A stretch of 64,000 bases of DNA, from assembly GCF_021233415.1 (NCBI RefSeq), contig NZ_CP089466.1, forward strand, positions 2,356,001-2,420,000, in the 5' to 3' direction. The position numbers were made by a program, and so were the translations under genes. The notes under the pieces are model-generated. The model made no database searches and was not told the DNA's origin. It saw nothing but the letters and a program-made list of their open reading frames with translations. Of this stretch, positions 32,020 through 40,866 are shown in pieces; position 1 is the first letter of the stretch, and each line of letters opens with the position of its first letter. This stretch comes from Halobacterium litoreum. Lineage in GTDB: Archaea > Halobacteriota > Halobacteria > Halobacteriales > Halobacteriaceae.

Positions 32020-34659
32020 ATGACAGACCTACCGGACAGTTACGACCCCGACAGCATCGAGCAGCGATGGCAGACCGAGTGGCAGGACAGCGACGTCTAC
32101 GAGTTCGATCCGAGCGACTCCGACACCCAGTACGTCATCGACACGCCGCCGCCGTACCCCTCGGGGAACCTCCACCTCGGCCACGCCCTCGGCTGGTCGT
32201 ACATCGACTTCGTCGCGCGCTACCACCGACTGCAGGGCGACGCCGTGCTCTTTCCGCAGGGCTGGGACTGCCACGGCCTCCCGACCGAAGTCAAAGTCGA
32301 GGAAGTCAACGACATCCACCGGACCGACGTCTCCAACGACGAGTTCCGGGAGATGTGCATCGACTGGACCCACGACCGCATCGACGAGATGAAACAGACG
32401 ATGACGGAACTCGGCTTCTCCCAGGACTGGAGCGCCGAGTACCGCACGATGGACCCCGAGTACTGGGGGAAGACCCAGCAGTCGTTCTCCGCGATGGCCG
32501 AGGACGACATGGTCTACCGCGACGAGCACCCCGTGAACTGGTGTCCGCGCTGCGAGACCGCCATCGCCGACGCGGAAGTCGAGAACGTCGACCGCGAAGG
32601 GACGCTGTACTACGTCACGTTCGACGGCGTGGACAACGACGACATCGAAATCGCGACGACGCGCCCCGAACTGCTCGCGGCCTGCGTCGGGATGGCGGTC
32701 AGCCCCGACGACGAGCGCTACGAGGACCGCGTCGGCGACACGTTCGAAGTCCCGCTGTTCGGCCAGGAGGTCGAACTCGTCGCGGACGACGACGTGGACG
32801 CCGACTTCGGGTCGGGCGCCGTCATGATCTGTACGTTCGGCGACAAACAGGACGTCGACTGGTGGGCGGAGTACGACCTCGACCTGCGCTCCGTGTTCAC
32901 CGAGGACGGCCGCCTCAGCGAGGAAGCCGGCGAGTTCGCGGGCCTCACCATCGACGAGGCGAAGGGCGAAATCGCGGACGCGCTCGACGACGAGGGCTAT
33001 CTGAACGACTCCGAACCCACCGAGCAGAGCGTCGGCGCGTGCTGGCGGTGTGACACCCCCATCGAGATTCTCTCGAAGGAACAGTGGTTCGTGGAGGTCG
33101 ACCAGGACCTCATCCTCGAGAAGGCCGCCGAGGCGAACTGGATTCCCGACCACATGCACGACCGCCTCGTGGACTGGACCGAGAGCATGGAGTGGGACTG
33201 GGTCGTCTCCCGCCAGCGCGTGTTCGCCACCCCGATTCCCGCGTGGGAGTGCGACGACTGCGGCCACTGGCACATCGCCAGCCGCGAGGAGGCGCCCGTC
33301 GACCCGACCGAGGACGACCCCGCGGTCGGTGACTGTCCCGAGTGCGGCGGCGAGTCGTGGACCGGCGAGACCGACGTGATGGACACGTGGATGGACTCCT
33401 CGATTACACCGCTGCACATCTCGGGGTGGCCCGAGGACCTCGACCTCGACGAGTTCGAGCCCGTGAGCCTGCGCCCGCAGGGCCACGACATCATCCGCAC
33501 GTGGGCGTTCTACACGCTCCTCCGCACTGGCGCGCTCACCGACGAGAAGCCGTGGGACGACGTGCTCGTCAACGGCATGGTGTTCGGCCCGGACGGCAAC
33601 AAGATGTCCAAGAGCCGCGGGAACGTCGTCGCGCCCGACGAGGCCATCGAGGAGTACTCCGCGGACGCCGTCCGGCAGGCGCTCGCGCTCGGCGGCCAGC
33701 CCGGCAGCGACGTGCAGTTCCAGTGGAAGGAAGTCAAGTCCGCCTCGCGCTTCCTGACGAAGCTCTGGAACATCGTGAAGTTCTCCGAGGGCCACTTCGA
33801 CGAGGACACCCCGGACATCGACGCGCCCGCGTACCGCGACGCCGACCGGTGGATTCTCTCGGAACTCACCCGGGTCGCCGACGAGGTCGAGTCCGAGATG
33901 GACGACTACCGCTTCGACGCGGCGATGCGCCGCCTCCGCGAGTTCGCGTGGGAGGACCTCGCCGACGACTACGTCGAACTCGTGAAGGGACGGCTCTACA
34001 ACGGCCGACCGGGCGAGCGCGCCGCCGCCGAGAAGGCGCTGTACACCGCGGTCACGTCGGTCGTGAAGATGCTCGCGCCGTTCAGCCCGCACGTCACCGA
34101 GGAAATCTGGCGGGGCCTCCCCGGCACCGAGGGGAGCGTCCACGAGGCCGCGTGGCCGGACGTCGACATGCTCGACGAGGACGCCGAACTCGCGGGCGAG
34201 CGCATCGCGGAGGTCGCGAGCGACGTGCGCCGCTGGAAGTCCGACAACGGGATGCCGCTGAACGCGGACTTGGACCGCGTCGAACTCTACTTCGACGGGG
34301 ACGGCGACGCGACGCTGGACACCTACGACCTGAGCGAGACGGTCAACGCGCCCATCAAGCTCGTGGACGGCCGCCCGGACGTCGAACTCGTGCCGGTCGA
34401 GGCCGAGGGCGACGACGCCGAAATCGGGCCGGAGTTCCGGAGCGACGCGGGCGCCGTCATGCAGGCCATCGCGGAGACCGACCCCGCGGAGATTCAGGCC
34501 CAGATGCACTCCGGGGACACCGTCACCGTCGAGACGGACGGCCGGTCCTTCGAACTGGACGCCGACTGGCTGGAAGTGACGGAGGAGTACCGCGCCGCCT
34601 CCGGCGAGGAAGTCGAAGTGCTGGAGGTGTCGTTCGGCACCGTCCTCGTCTACGAGTGA
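32020..34659 (+). CDS. valS: Valyl-tRNA synthetase
   Basis: This 879-residue class I synthetase charges tRNA-Val. The HIGH-type motif is HLGH at 52-55 and the KMSKS loop is at 528-532. The CP1 editing domain, two zinc-type Cys clusters (WCPRCE near 176, WECDDC ... CPECGG near 410-445) and a C-terminal anticodon-binding domain are visible. Length is normal for archaeal ValRS. The start is the ATG preceded by actcaccc with no TATA box at -30, consistent with a longer leader. Confidence 0.97.
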   Translation: MTDLPDSYDPDSIEQRWQTEWQDSDVYEFDPSDSDTQYVIDTPPPYPSGNLHLGHALGWSYIDFVARYHRLQGDAVLFPQGWDCHGLPTEVKVEEVNDIHRTDVSNDEFREMCIDWTHDRIDEMKQTMTELGFSQDWSAEYRTMDPEYWGKTQQSFSAMAEDDMVYRDEHPVNWCPRCETAIADAEVENVDREGTLYYVTFDGVDNDDIEIATTRPELLAACVGMAVSPDDERYEDRVGDTFEVPLFGQEVELVADDDVDADFGSGAVMICTFGDKQDVDWWAEYDLDLRSVFTEDGRLSEEAGEFAGLTIDEAKGEIADALDDEGYLNDSEPTEQSVGACWRCDTPIEILSKEQWFVEVDQDLILEKAAEANWIPDHMHDRLVDWTESMEWDWVVSRQRVFATPIPAWECDDCGHWHIASREEAPVDPTEDDPAVGDCPECGGESWTGETDVMDTWMDSSITPLHISGWPEDLDLDEFEPVSLRPQGHDIIRTWAFYTLLRTGALTDEKPWDDVLVNGMVFGPDGNKMSKSRGNVVAPDEAIEEYSADAVRQALALGGQPGSDVQFQWKEVKSASRFLTKLWNIVKFSEGHFDEDTPDIDAPAYRDADRWILSELTRVADEVESEMDDYRFDAAMRRLREFAWEDLADDYVELVKGRLYNGRPGERAAAEKALYTAVTSVVKMLAPFSPHVTEEIWRGLPGTEGSVHEAAWPDVDMLDEDAELAGERIAEVASDVRRWKSDNGMPLNADLDRVELYFDGDGDATLDTYDLSETVNAPIKLVDGRPDVELVPVEAEGDDAEIGPEFRSDAGAVMQAIAETDPAEIQAQMHSGDTVTVETDGRSFELDADWLEVTEEYRAASGEEVEVLEVSFGTVLVYE

Positions 34660-34731
34660 CGCGCCGAGCGTAACCCCACGCGGCCGACCGGAACCCGACT
34701 GCTTTTTTCGACTGCGACCCGGACTGCGAGT

Positions 34732-35835
34732 ATGGACCCCCGCGTCGAGGAACACGCCGAGGTGCTGGTCGATTGGAGCGCGCGAATCGAGGACGGCGAC
34801 AACGTCGTGTTGAGCGTCGGGCCGGACGCCCACGAGCTCGCGGTCGCGGTCGCCGAGAAGGTCGGCGAGCGCGGCGCGAACCTCCACACGACCTACGCGT
34901 CTGGCGAGGTCGGGCGCGCGTACTCGCTCGCCCACGACGGCGACTTCGACGAGGACCCCGCCCACGAACTCGCGCTGTACGAGAACGCCGACGTGGTGCT
35001 GTCCATCGGCGGCGGTCGGAACACGAGCGAGGGGTCGGACGTGCCGCCGGAGACGCGGACCGCGCGGGGGAAGGCCCGCGAGCAGATTCGGGAGGCGCGG
35101 ATGGACACCGACTGGGTGTCGACCGTCCACCCGACGCGGTCGCTCGCCCAGCAGGCGAACATGTCCTACGCGGAGTATCAGGACTTCGCGTACGACGCCA
35201 TCCTCCGCGACTGGGAGACGCTCGCCGACGAGATGGCGAACATGAAAGACGTGCTCGACGCCGGGAGCGAGGTCCGCATCGTCAAGGAGGGCACCGACCT
35301 GACGATGAACATCGAGAACCGGGTCGCCGTGAACTCCGCGGCGTCGGTCGCCTACGACTCCCACAACCTCCCGTCGGGCGAGGTGTTCACCGCACCCGAA
35401 GCCACGGAGGGCGAGGTGTTCTTCGACGTGCCGATGACGATTCGCGGCGAGCGCGTGCAGGACGTCCACCTGACCTTCGAGGACGGCGAGGTCGTGGAGT
35501 ACAGCGCCGCCCAGAACGAGGAAGTCGTCGGCGACATCCTCGACACGGACGCGGGCGCCAAGCGCCTCGGGGAACTCGGCATCGGGATGAACCGCGGCAT
35601 CGACCAGTTCACCGACTCCATCCTGTTCGACGAGAAGATGGGCGACACCGTCCACCTCGCGCTCGGCCGCGCCTACGGGTCGAACTTCCCGGAGGGCCAC
35701 GAGGACGAGGCCAACGACTCGACGGTCCACGTCGACATGATTACGGACATGAGCGAGGACTCCCGCATCGAAGTCGACGGGGAAGTGGTGCAGCGAAACG
35801 GCACGTTCCGGTGGGAGGACGGATTCGAGGAGTAG
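34732..35835 (+). CDS. Aminopeptidase, M29 (thermophilic aminopeptidase T/AmpS) family
   Basis: This 367-residue metalloaminopeptidase matches the M29 family: acidic first domain with DNVVLSVGPDAHELAVAVAEKV near 22, and a second domain with FFDVPMTIRGERVQDV near 230, ELGIGMN near 288, and AYGSNFPEGHEDEANDSTVHVDM near 317 that supplies Glu/His/Asp metal ligands. It removes N-terminal residues from peptides in the cytoplasm. tgcttttttcg about 30 bp upstream of the ATG suggests a leaderless transcript. Confidence 0.92.
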   Translation: MDPRVEEHAEVLVDWSARIEDGDNVVLSVGPDAHELAVAVAEKVGERGANLHTTYASGEVGRAYSLAHDGDFDEDPAHELALYENADVVLSIGGGRNTSEGSDVPPETRTARGKAREQIREARMDTDWVSTVHPTRSLAQQANMSYAEYQDFAYDAILRDWETLADEMANMKDVLDAGSEVRIVKEGTDLTMNIENRVAVNSAASVAYDSHNLPSGEVFTAPEATEGEVFFDVPMTIRGERVQDVHLTFEDGEVVEYSAAQNEEVVGDILDTDAGAKRLGELGIGMNRGIDQFTDSILFDEKMGDTVHLALGRAYGSNFPEGHEDEANDSTVHVDMITDMSEDSRIEVDGEVVQRNGTFRWEDGFEE

Positions 35836-35918
35836 CGAGGGCCGGAGTCCAGCGAAGACCCTCGGAGACGCGAACACGGCGGGCAGTGGTTTTTTACCAC
35901 ACCCAAGAGTTACTCCAT

Positions 35919-35924
35919 TGAGGT
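35919..35924 (+). promoter_or_regulatory. Shine-Dalgarno-like GAGGTG
   Basis: gaggtg lies 7 nt before the ATG at 35932. Most starts here look leaderless, so this SD-like site and a TATA-like ttttttac about 40 bp upstream suggest a leadered message. Confidence 0.5.
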
Positions 35925-35931
35925 GTAACGG

Positions 35932-36165
35932 ATGGGGATACTCGACTCCGTCGGCGAACTGGTAGGCAGCGTCATCGCTGTCGCATTGCTCCTCGTGCTC
36001 GCGATAGTGAGCTTCTTCGTCACCGTGTTCATCGTGCAGGCGGGCGCCGACCTCGCCGGCTACGACCCGAGCGGCGACTTCGTGACGCTCTCGGCGGCGG
36101 TGCTGACGGCGGGCGCCATCGTCGGCGGCGCGTCCCCGCTCACCGCTACGGCGGGACTGGAGTAA
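35932..36165 (+). CDS. Small membrane protein, 77 residues
   Basis: A short protein with two hydrophobic segments (about 10-36 and 48-70) separated by a polar AGYDPSGDF loop. No family recognised. It is one of the few genes here with a convincing Shine-Dalgarno site, 7 nt before its ATG. Confidence 0.65.
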   Translation: MGILDSVGELVGSVIAVALLLVLAIVSFFVTVFIVQAGADLAGYDPSGDFVTLSAAVLTAGAIVGGASPLTATAGLE

Positions 36166-36221
36166 CCGCGGTCACTCGGTTTTCGCCGGCGCGGCGAACG
36201 CGGCCTCGGGTTCCTGTGGCG

Positions 36222-36779
36222 CTACCCGAGCAGGTAGCGCAGCCACGGATTGTTCTGGACGACGCTGGTTGCTTCGAGGTACTCGTCGACGCCGACGATG
36301 CGGCCCGCGCCGATGGCGCCGAGGCCGAACAGCAGGACGGCGTACACGAGGTGGGAGTCGACGACCCAGCCGTGGGCGATGGGGAGGCCGTCGAACAGGC
36401 CGCCCTCCAGCGAGGCGAGCCAGTAGAACAGCATCATGACGGCGCCCCAGAACGCCGAGAATCTGACGAACGCGCCGACGAGGAGCGCGAGGCCGACGAG
36501 TATCTGCCCCCAGACGTTGAGGACGTTCACGAGGCCGACGTAGTCGGTGCCGAGCGTGGTGAAGAGATCGGCGAGCGGATTGCCCGGCGGGATGGCGTTC
36601 AGGAGGAAGGGGGCGGCCGTCCAGTCGCCGGCGAGGAGTTTGTCGAGGCCGGCCTGCAGGAACGTCCACGCCATCACGAGCCGGAGGCCGAGGACGGAGT
36701 AGCCGACCCACTGTTCGGAGTACGTGAACGACACGTTTCGACCGAGAATCTTCGCGCCGAGTTGCCGCTTCGTAGACAT
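36222..36779 (-). CDS. DoxX-family membrane protein
   Basis: This 185-residue protein uses the ATG giving MSTKRQLG. It has four membrane helices and the DoxX pattern (VLGLRLVMAWTFLQAGLDKLLAG near 35, NVWGQILVGLALLVGAFVRFSAFWGA near 95). DoxX proteins are linked to quinone/thiosulfate metabolism or redox balance; the substrate is unknown. The RNase P RNA gene lies upstream on the same strand. Confidence 0.88.
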   Translation of the reverse strand: MSTKRQLGAKILGRNVSFTYSEQWVGYSVLGLRLVMAWTFLQAGLDKLLAGDWTAAPFLLNAIPPGNPLADLFTTLGTDYVGLVNVLNVWGQILVGLALLVGAFVRFSAFWGAVMMLFYWLASLEGGLFDGLPIAHGWVVDSHLVYAVLLFGLGAIGAGRIVGVDEYLEATSVVQNNPWLRYLLG

Positions 36780-36864
36780 GTTCGGAACTTCGACATGACC
36801 ACACATAAGTGTGTGCTGCGTTCCCACGGACGCGGAACGAGCCGCTCCGACGGCCAGCGCGGCC

Positions 36865-36882
36865 GACAGCGACGTCGCTGTC
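36865..36882. repeat. Palindrome downstream of the RNase P RNA
   Basis: A perfect 18-bp palindrome (gacagcgac and its complement), extended by CC/GG with one bulge. It shares its core with the terminator-like palindrome at 22291-22318. Located just past the 3' end of rnpB on the minus strand, it may stop that transcript. Confidence 0.5.
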
Positions 36883-36894
36883 TGGCGTTTCGAA

Positions 36895-37256
36895 GTGGAG
36901 TTGAGGGGAGTAAGCCCCCTTCTGTTCGGCCCGGCATTCGGCTCAGCGTCCGCGCGGCGCCCTCGCGGGCGTCGTCGAGCTACCTACCGCACGGACTTGC
37001 ACCGGCGGGGATTGGCCGTTCCATCGCTCCCCTCTCGTCGGCGTGACCGGCTGTGCCGGTCACGCGTTCCTCGGCGGGTTATCTTCCTTCCCTTCCGGGT
37101 CGGGTCGCGCGCCTCATCGGTCGGAGAGGGACGTGTCGTCTCTGTTCCAGTGCCGGCGGTCTCCCGCCCCGGACTTGCGTCCGGCCGCCCGCTCGACTGG
37201 TGGGGGGACTTTCCTCATGCCTCGCGGCACGGGAGCCGGGCTCCCTCTACCCACCC
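36895..37256 (-). ncRNA. rnpB: RNase P RNA, archaeal type A (ends approximate)
   Basis: On the minus strand the conserved 5' core ATGAGGAAAGTCCCCCC (37203-37219) and the 3' core ACAGAAGGGGGCTTACTCC (36905-36923) are in the right order, about 280 nt apart. These form the P4 helix and J-regions of the catalytic core of RNase P RNA, which trims the 5' end of tRNAs. A TATA-like CTTAAC (37277-37283) precedes the 5' end. The 5' end near 37256 is from promoter spacing; the 3' end is a guess within about 20 nt. Confidence 0.9.
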
Positions 37257-37261
37257 CCGGG

Positions 37262-37492
37262 TAAGCGTGCGCCGTCGTTAAGGTGTTCGGTTTTTCCGCG
37301 GATGCTCGGGGCGTCGGTCGGCACGACGCGATCCCCGGCGATGGATTCGTGAGCGCGTCGCGCGGAATTAGCAGTCGAATGTACCAGATAGTTCTCTTCT
37401 AACCGCGAGTAGTCGCCGGATGCACGCGATTTCGTCGAGTACACCGCCTGACGGGTAATCCATCACGATTTTCGTGCACAAGGGAAGAGTTC
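37262..37492. other. Intergenic between rnpB and AMMECR1 gene; promoters only
   Basis: About 230 bp holding the rnpB TATA-like box (37277-37283, minus strand) and, at its right end, the T/A box caagttatt (37492-37500, plus strand) at leaderless distance from the AMMECR1 ATG. Nothing else recognised. Confidence 0.4.
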
Positions 37493-37521
37493 AAGTTATT
37501 CGTGGGCGTAAGAGACTCCGT

Positions 37522-38166
37522 ATGGCCGAGGCCCAGTCAGTAGTACTTTCCTTCGAGGACGGCGCTCGGACCGTCGAATTGGCGCGGGAATCTGTGGAGG
37601 CGTTCGTTCGAAACGGACAGCGAGAGCAGCCAGGGAGCATGCGAGACGCGTTCTACAACCGAACGAGCGCGTTCGTTCGACTCGAGTCCACCCGCGGCCG
37701 CGGGCGACTTCGAGGCTGCGCGGGCGCCCAGGAGTCCGCGCGCGAACTCGGGAACGGCAGCCAGCAGTTGGGGCACGCCATCGTCGAGGCGTCCATCAAG
37801 GCCGCCTCCGACGCGTCCTGTGGCTCCGAGGTGGAGCCCGCGGAACTCCCGAACCTCCGCGTGTCCGTCTGCACGGTGTCGAATCTGGTGTTGACCGACG
37901 ACCCCGTGGAGGACATCGAACTCGGGGTCCACGGCGTCGCCATCGACGGCGACGGCAAGCACGGCTGGATGTACCCCACGCTCCCCGTGGAGAACGGATG
38001 GAGCGTCTACGAGTATCTCGACCGCACCTGCCGGAAGGCCGGCCTCCCGAACGGCGCGTGGGAGGAAGACGACGTGATGGTGACGCTGTTCGAGGGGCAG
38101 GTGTTCCGCGAGACCGACGAGGAGACCGAGGACGGCGAACCCGCCGTCGAAGAACTCACTTCCTGA
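37522..38166 (+). CDS. AMMECR1 domain protein (TIGR00296)
   Basis: This 214-residue protein uses the ATG giving MAEAQSVV. The AMMECR1 fingerprint LRGCAG is at about residues 67-72, and VEDIELGVHGVAIDG near 130 and LFEGQVFRE near the end are family-like. Many archaea carry this domain, sometimes next to Memo-like or radical-SAM genes, but its role is unsettled. It is convergent with the nicotinate phosphoribosyltransferase gene. Confidence 0.92.
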   Translation: MAEAQSVVLSFEDGARTVELARESVEAFVRNGQREQPGSMRDAFYNRTSAFVRLESTRGRGRLRGCAGAQESARELGNGSQQLGHAIVEASIKAASDASCGSEVEPAELPNLRVSVCTVSNLVLTDDPVEDIELGVHGVAIDGDGKHGWMYPTLPVENGWSVYEYLDRTCRKAGLPNGAWEEDDVMVTLFEGQVFRETDEETEDGEPAVEELTS

Positions 38167-38183
38167 CCGACTGCATCCCGGCG

Positions 38184-39329
38184 TTACCGCCGGAAGCCGA
38201 CCGCGTCCGCGTCGTCCCTGGCGTGCGAAGCGGCGTCGTCGACGTCGAAGGACCGAACGACCTCCCCGTCGCGCACGAGCGGTTCGAGTAGCGACTCGCC
38301 GTCCGTCGGGCCCGGGCGGTTCGCGAGCGCGACGTGGTGGCCGCCGTCCCGCGTGCGGTAGACGTCCTTTTTGCCCGAGAGTTTGCCGCGCTTGGCCGCG
38401 GGTTCGCCGTCCACTTCCACGATGTCGAGCGCGAAGTCCACGGGGTCGGCGTTCGAGACGTGGCCACCGACACCGAAGCCGTCGGCGACGTCCCGGAGGT
38501 GACGCAGGTCGTCGGGCCCGAGGCCGCCGGAGAGGAACACGTCGACGTCGCCGTGGCCGCGCGCGTCGAGTTCCCACTGAATCTCGCGGACGATGTGCCG
38601 GAAGTCGCCGCGCCGCGAGGACGTGGTGTCGAGGCGAACGCTGTCCAAGTCGTCGCCCAGCGCGTCGATTGCCCGAATCACCTCGTCTTTCTCGTCGCTG
38701 TACGTGTCACAGAGCGCGACCCGCGGCACGTCCTCGGGGACCGCCTCGTCGAACGCGCGCCACGCCTGCTCCTGGTTCCCGCGCCCGAAGCAGATGAGGA
38801 GCGCGTGGGGCATCGTCCCGCTGGCTTCCCGGCCGAGTACGTCGCCCGCGGCGACGTGCGAAAAGCCGTCGAGGCCGCCGAGGAGCGCGGAGCGTTCGAC
38901 CATCGCGGCGATGGAGGGGTGGACGTGGCGCGCGCCGAAACTCAGGACCTGCGAGTCGGGCGCCGCTTCGCGGACTTCGAGGGCGGCGGTGGCGACGCCG
39001 GAGGCGTGCGAGAGGAAACCCAGCAGCGACGTCTCGTAGCGCGCGAACTCGCGGTACGTCCCCTCGATGCGCATCACGGGGCCGCCGTCGAACAGCGTCC
39101 CCTCGGGGAGCGCGTCCGCGTCCACCGGGAGGCCTTCGAGGAGGTGGGCGGCGTCCTTGAGGCCGGCGAGCAGTTCGAACTCGCCGGTCGGGAACTGGTC
39201 GGCGGTGACCTCCGCGACCACGTCGGGGTTGACGCCGGCGTGGTCGAGCGTGGTTTCGGTGCGCTGGAAGTAGGCGTCGGTGGCGCGGCCGTCCGCGATG
39301 GCGTCGTTCGGGACGACGTCGAAGGTCAC
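38184..39329 (-). CDS. pncB: Nicotinate phosphoribosyltransferase
   Basis: This 381-residue enzyme makes nicotinate mononucleotide from nicotinate and PRPP in the NAD salvage pathway. Conserved features: the N-terminal RATDAYFQRTE segment near 15, ETSLLGFLSHASGVAT near 97, SFGARHVHPS near 130 with the catalytic His region, VRLDTTSSRRGDF near 225, and VFLSGGLGPDD near 260. Length is typical of the short archaeal form. A nicotinamidase-like gene lies 4 kb downstream at 43155. Confidence 0.92.
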   Translation of the reverse strand: MTFDVVPNDAIADGRATDAYFQRTETTLDHAGVNPDVVAEVTADQFPTGEFELLAGLKDAAHLLEGLPVDADALPEGTLFDGGPVMRIEGTYREFARYETSLLGFLSHASGVATAALEVREAAPDSQVLSFGARHVHPSIAAMVERSALLGGLDGFSHVAAGDVLGREASGTMPHALLICFGRGNQEQAWRAFDEAVPEDVPRVALCDTYSDEKDEVIRAIDALGDDLDSVRLDTTSSRRGDFRHIVREIQWELDARGHGDVDVFLSGGLGPDDLRHLRDVADGFGVGGHVSNADPVDFALDIVEVDGEPAAKRGKLSGKKDVYRTRDGGHHVALANRPGPTDGESLLEPLVRDGEVVRSFDVDDAASHARDDADAVGFRR

Positions 39330-39395
39330 GCCGCGACCCCCCGACTGGTGTGGTGCATGGGCGCGTCTACTGGCGCCCGAGCGAAAAAGCCTCGC

Positions 39396-40829
39396 TTACG
39401 CGGGGCGGTGGACGGCGTCCAACTCGGCGACCGTCGGGGCGTTCACGATGGTGACGCGGTTCCCGTCGACGGTCAGGCGGAACGCGTCGGCGAACTGGCT
39501 CTCGCCCTCGGGGATGCGCCAGACGCCGTCGGTTCGCTGTTCGGCGCCCCAGTACCGGAGCAACTCGCGGTAGGCGTCGGCGAACTCGCGGGCGTCGCTC
39601 GCGGAGTCCCACGCGATGCGCCACGCGTACGCCGTCTCGCCGTCCGACCGCTCGTACACCCACATGCGTTCGCCGTCCCAGCCGTCGACCGCCGGCGTGG
39701 TGTAGTCGAACGGGTCCGAGAGGTCGACTGAGGAGCCGTCGGTGTTCAGGAACGCGGCGGGAGGCAGGACGGCGCGGTCGTCGTGGCGGTCGGTCTCGTA
39801 GGCGGGGTACGCGAGCATCGCGGTGAGGCCGCCGACGCCGACTTCGCCGTAGGGCGCGCGCCCGTCGACGGTGACCCGCGACCAGTCGCCGTTCGAGCGG
39901 TCCCGCAGCGTCGGGTCCGTCGGCGCGTCGGCCTGGTACTTCTCGGGCTGGGCGACCTGCTCGGAGGACGCGGGCGGCGCGTCGTAGAGGGCCGCGACCG
40001 CCGACCAGCCGCCGTCCTCGTGGAACGACTCGACGAAGCCCGGGCCGTCGCTGTACGGGAAGTACTTCATCACGTAGATGCCGAGGTGGAGGTCGCCGCC
40101 ACCGCCGCCGCCGCTCCCCGCTTCGACGCACGCCCACTCGGCGCCACAGCGGTCGCCGTACTGCTGGTCGAGGAAGCGCGCTTCGCCCTCGATGAGGCCG
40201 CTTCGGGCGTTCGCGGCGTCACGGGTCGGCGACGGGATGTCGGCGTCGAAGTTCCGGAACTGGAGGGCGTGCATCAGTTCGTGGCCGAGCGTCGTCTCCT
40301 CGATGGTCGGCGCCTCCGACGGCGAGACGACGACGATGCGGTCCTCGCTCGGCGAGTAGAACCCGAGGACGTTCGACCCGCGATTCGCCTCCTGTACCTC
40401 GATGGAGTTTCGGTCCTCGCCGACGAGGAACAGCGCCTCGAACTTCGCGTCGTCGAACGTCCGGAGCGCGTCGCTGGCCTGCCCGGCGCCCGCGTACTCC
40501 TCGCGGTACGTCTCTCGTGACACCACGTCGACGGTCACCGGTTCGTCGAACTCGATGCCGCGGAGGTGTTCGACGCGCGCCATCGACCGGTTCACGACGG
40601 CGGCGCGCTCGCTCTCGTTCAAGCCGTCCGCGGTCGTGACTGCGAGCGCGTCGTCGTGCCAGTAACCGCCCTCCCACCCGAGCACGTCGCTGTCGGGGTC
40701 CGGGCGCTCGGCGGCGTCGGGCGCGGCCGTCGCCGGCGTGGTCGTCTGGGGCGCGTCCGCCGGCGCGGTGGCACTACAGCCGGCGAGCACGAGGAGCGCG
40801 ACGACGGCGAGAACGAGGGGTGTGCGCAT
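39396..40829 (-). CDS. Hvo_1808-like surface lipoprotein, HExxH metalloprotease type
   Basis: This 477-residue lipoprotein (ATG giving MRTPLVLAVV; GTG 6 bp upstream possible) has a lipobox LAGC with Cys at 18 and a Thr/Ala/Pro-rich linker. The body contains the zinc motif H183-E-L-M-H187. A Gly-rich loop lies near 235, and VTIVNAPTVAELDAVHRPA closes the chain. It is a tandem paralogue of the next gene. HExxH suggests a surface zinc protease; the substrate is unknown. Confidence 0.88.
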   Translation of the reverse strand: MRTPLVLAVVALLVLAGCSATAPADAPQTTTPATAAPDAAERPDPDSDVLGWEGGYWHDDALAVTTADGLNESERAAVVNRSMARVEHLRGIEFDEPVTVDVVSRETYREEYAGAGQASDALRTFDDAKFEALFLVGEDRNSIEVQEANRGSNVLGFYSPSEDRIVVVSPSEAPTIEETTLGHELMHALQFRNFDADIPSPTRDAANARSGLIEGEARFLDQQYGDRCGAEWACVEAGSGGGGGGDLHLGIYVMKYFPYSDGPGFVESFHEDGGWSAVAALYDAPPASSEQVAQPEKYQADAPTDPTLRDRSNGDWSRVTVDGRAPYGEVGVGGLTAMLAYPAYETDRHDDRAVLPPAAFLNTDGSSVDLSDPFDYTTPAVDGWDGERMWVYERSDGETAYAWRIAWDSASDAREFADAYRELLRYWGAEQRTDGVWRIPEGESQFADAFRLTVDGNRVTIVNAPTVAELDAVHRPA

Positions 40830-40866
40830 TGCCACCGTGTTGGTGGCGAGCGAGGATAGGCGTTTC

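Noticed and set aside
32029-35877. A 1282-codon open frame on the minus strand, the longest open frame in the window
   Set aside because: It runs antisense across valS and the M29 aminopeptidase gene, whose proteins show clear family motifs. Its translation is Arg/Val/Leu-rich with no recognisable domain, typical of shadows in GC-rich DNA with strong third-position bias.
36674-37352. Several short ORFs on both strands between doxX and AMMECR1
   Set aside because: They overlap the RNase P RNA gene and its flanks.
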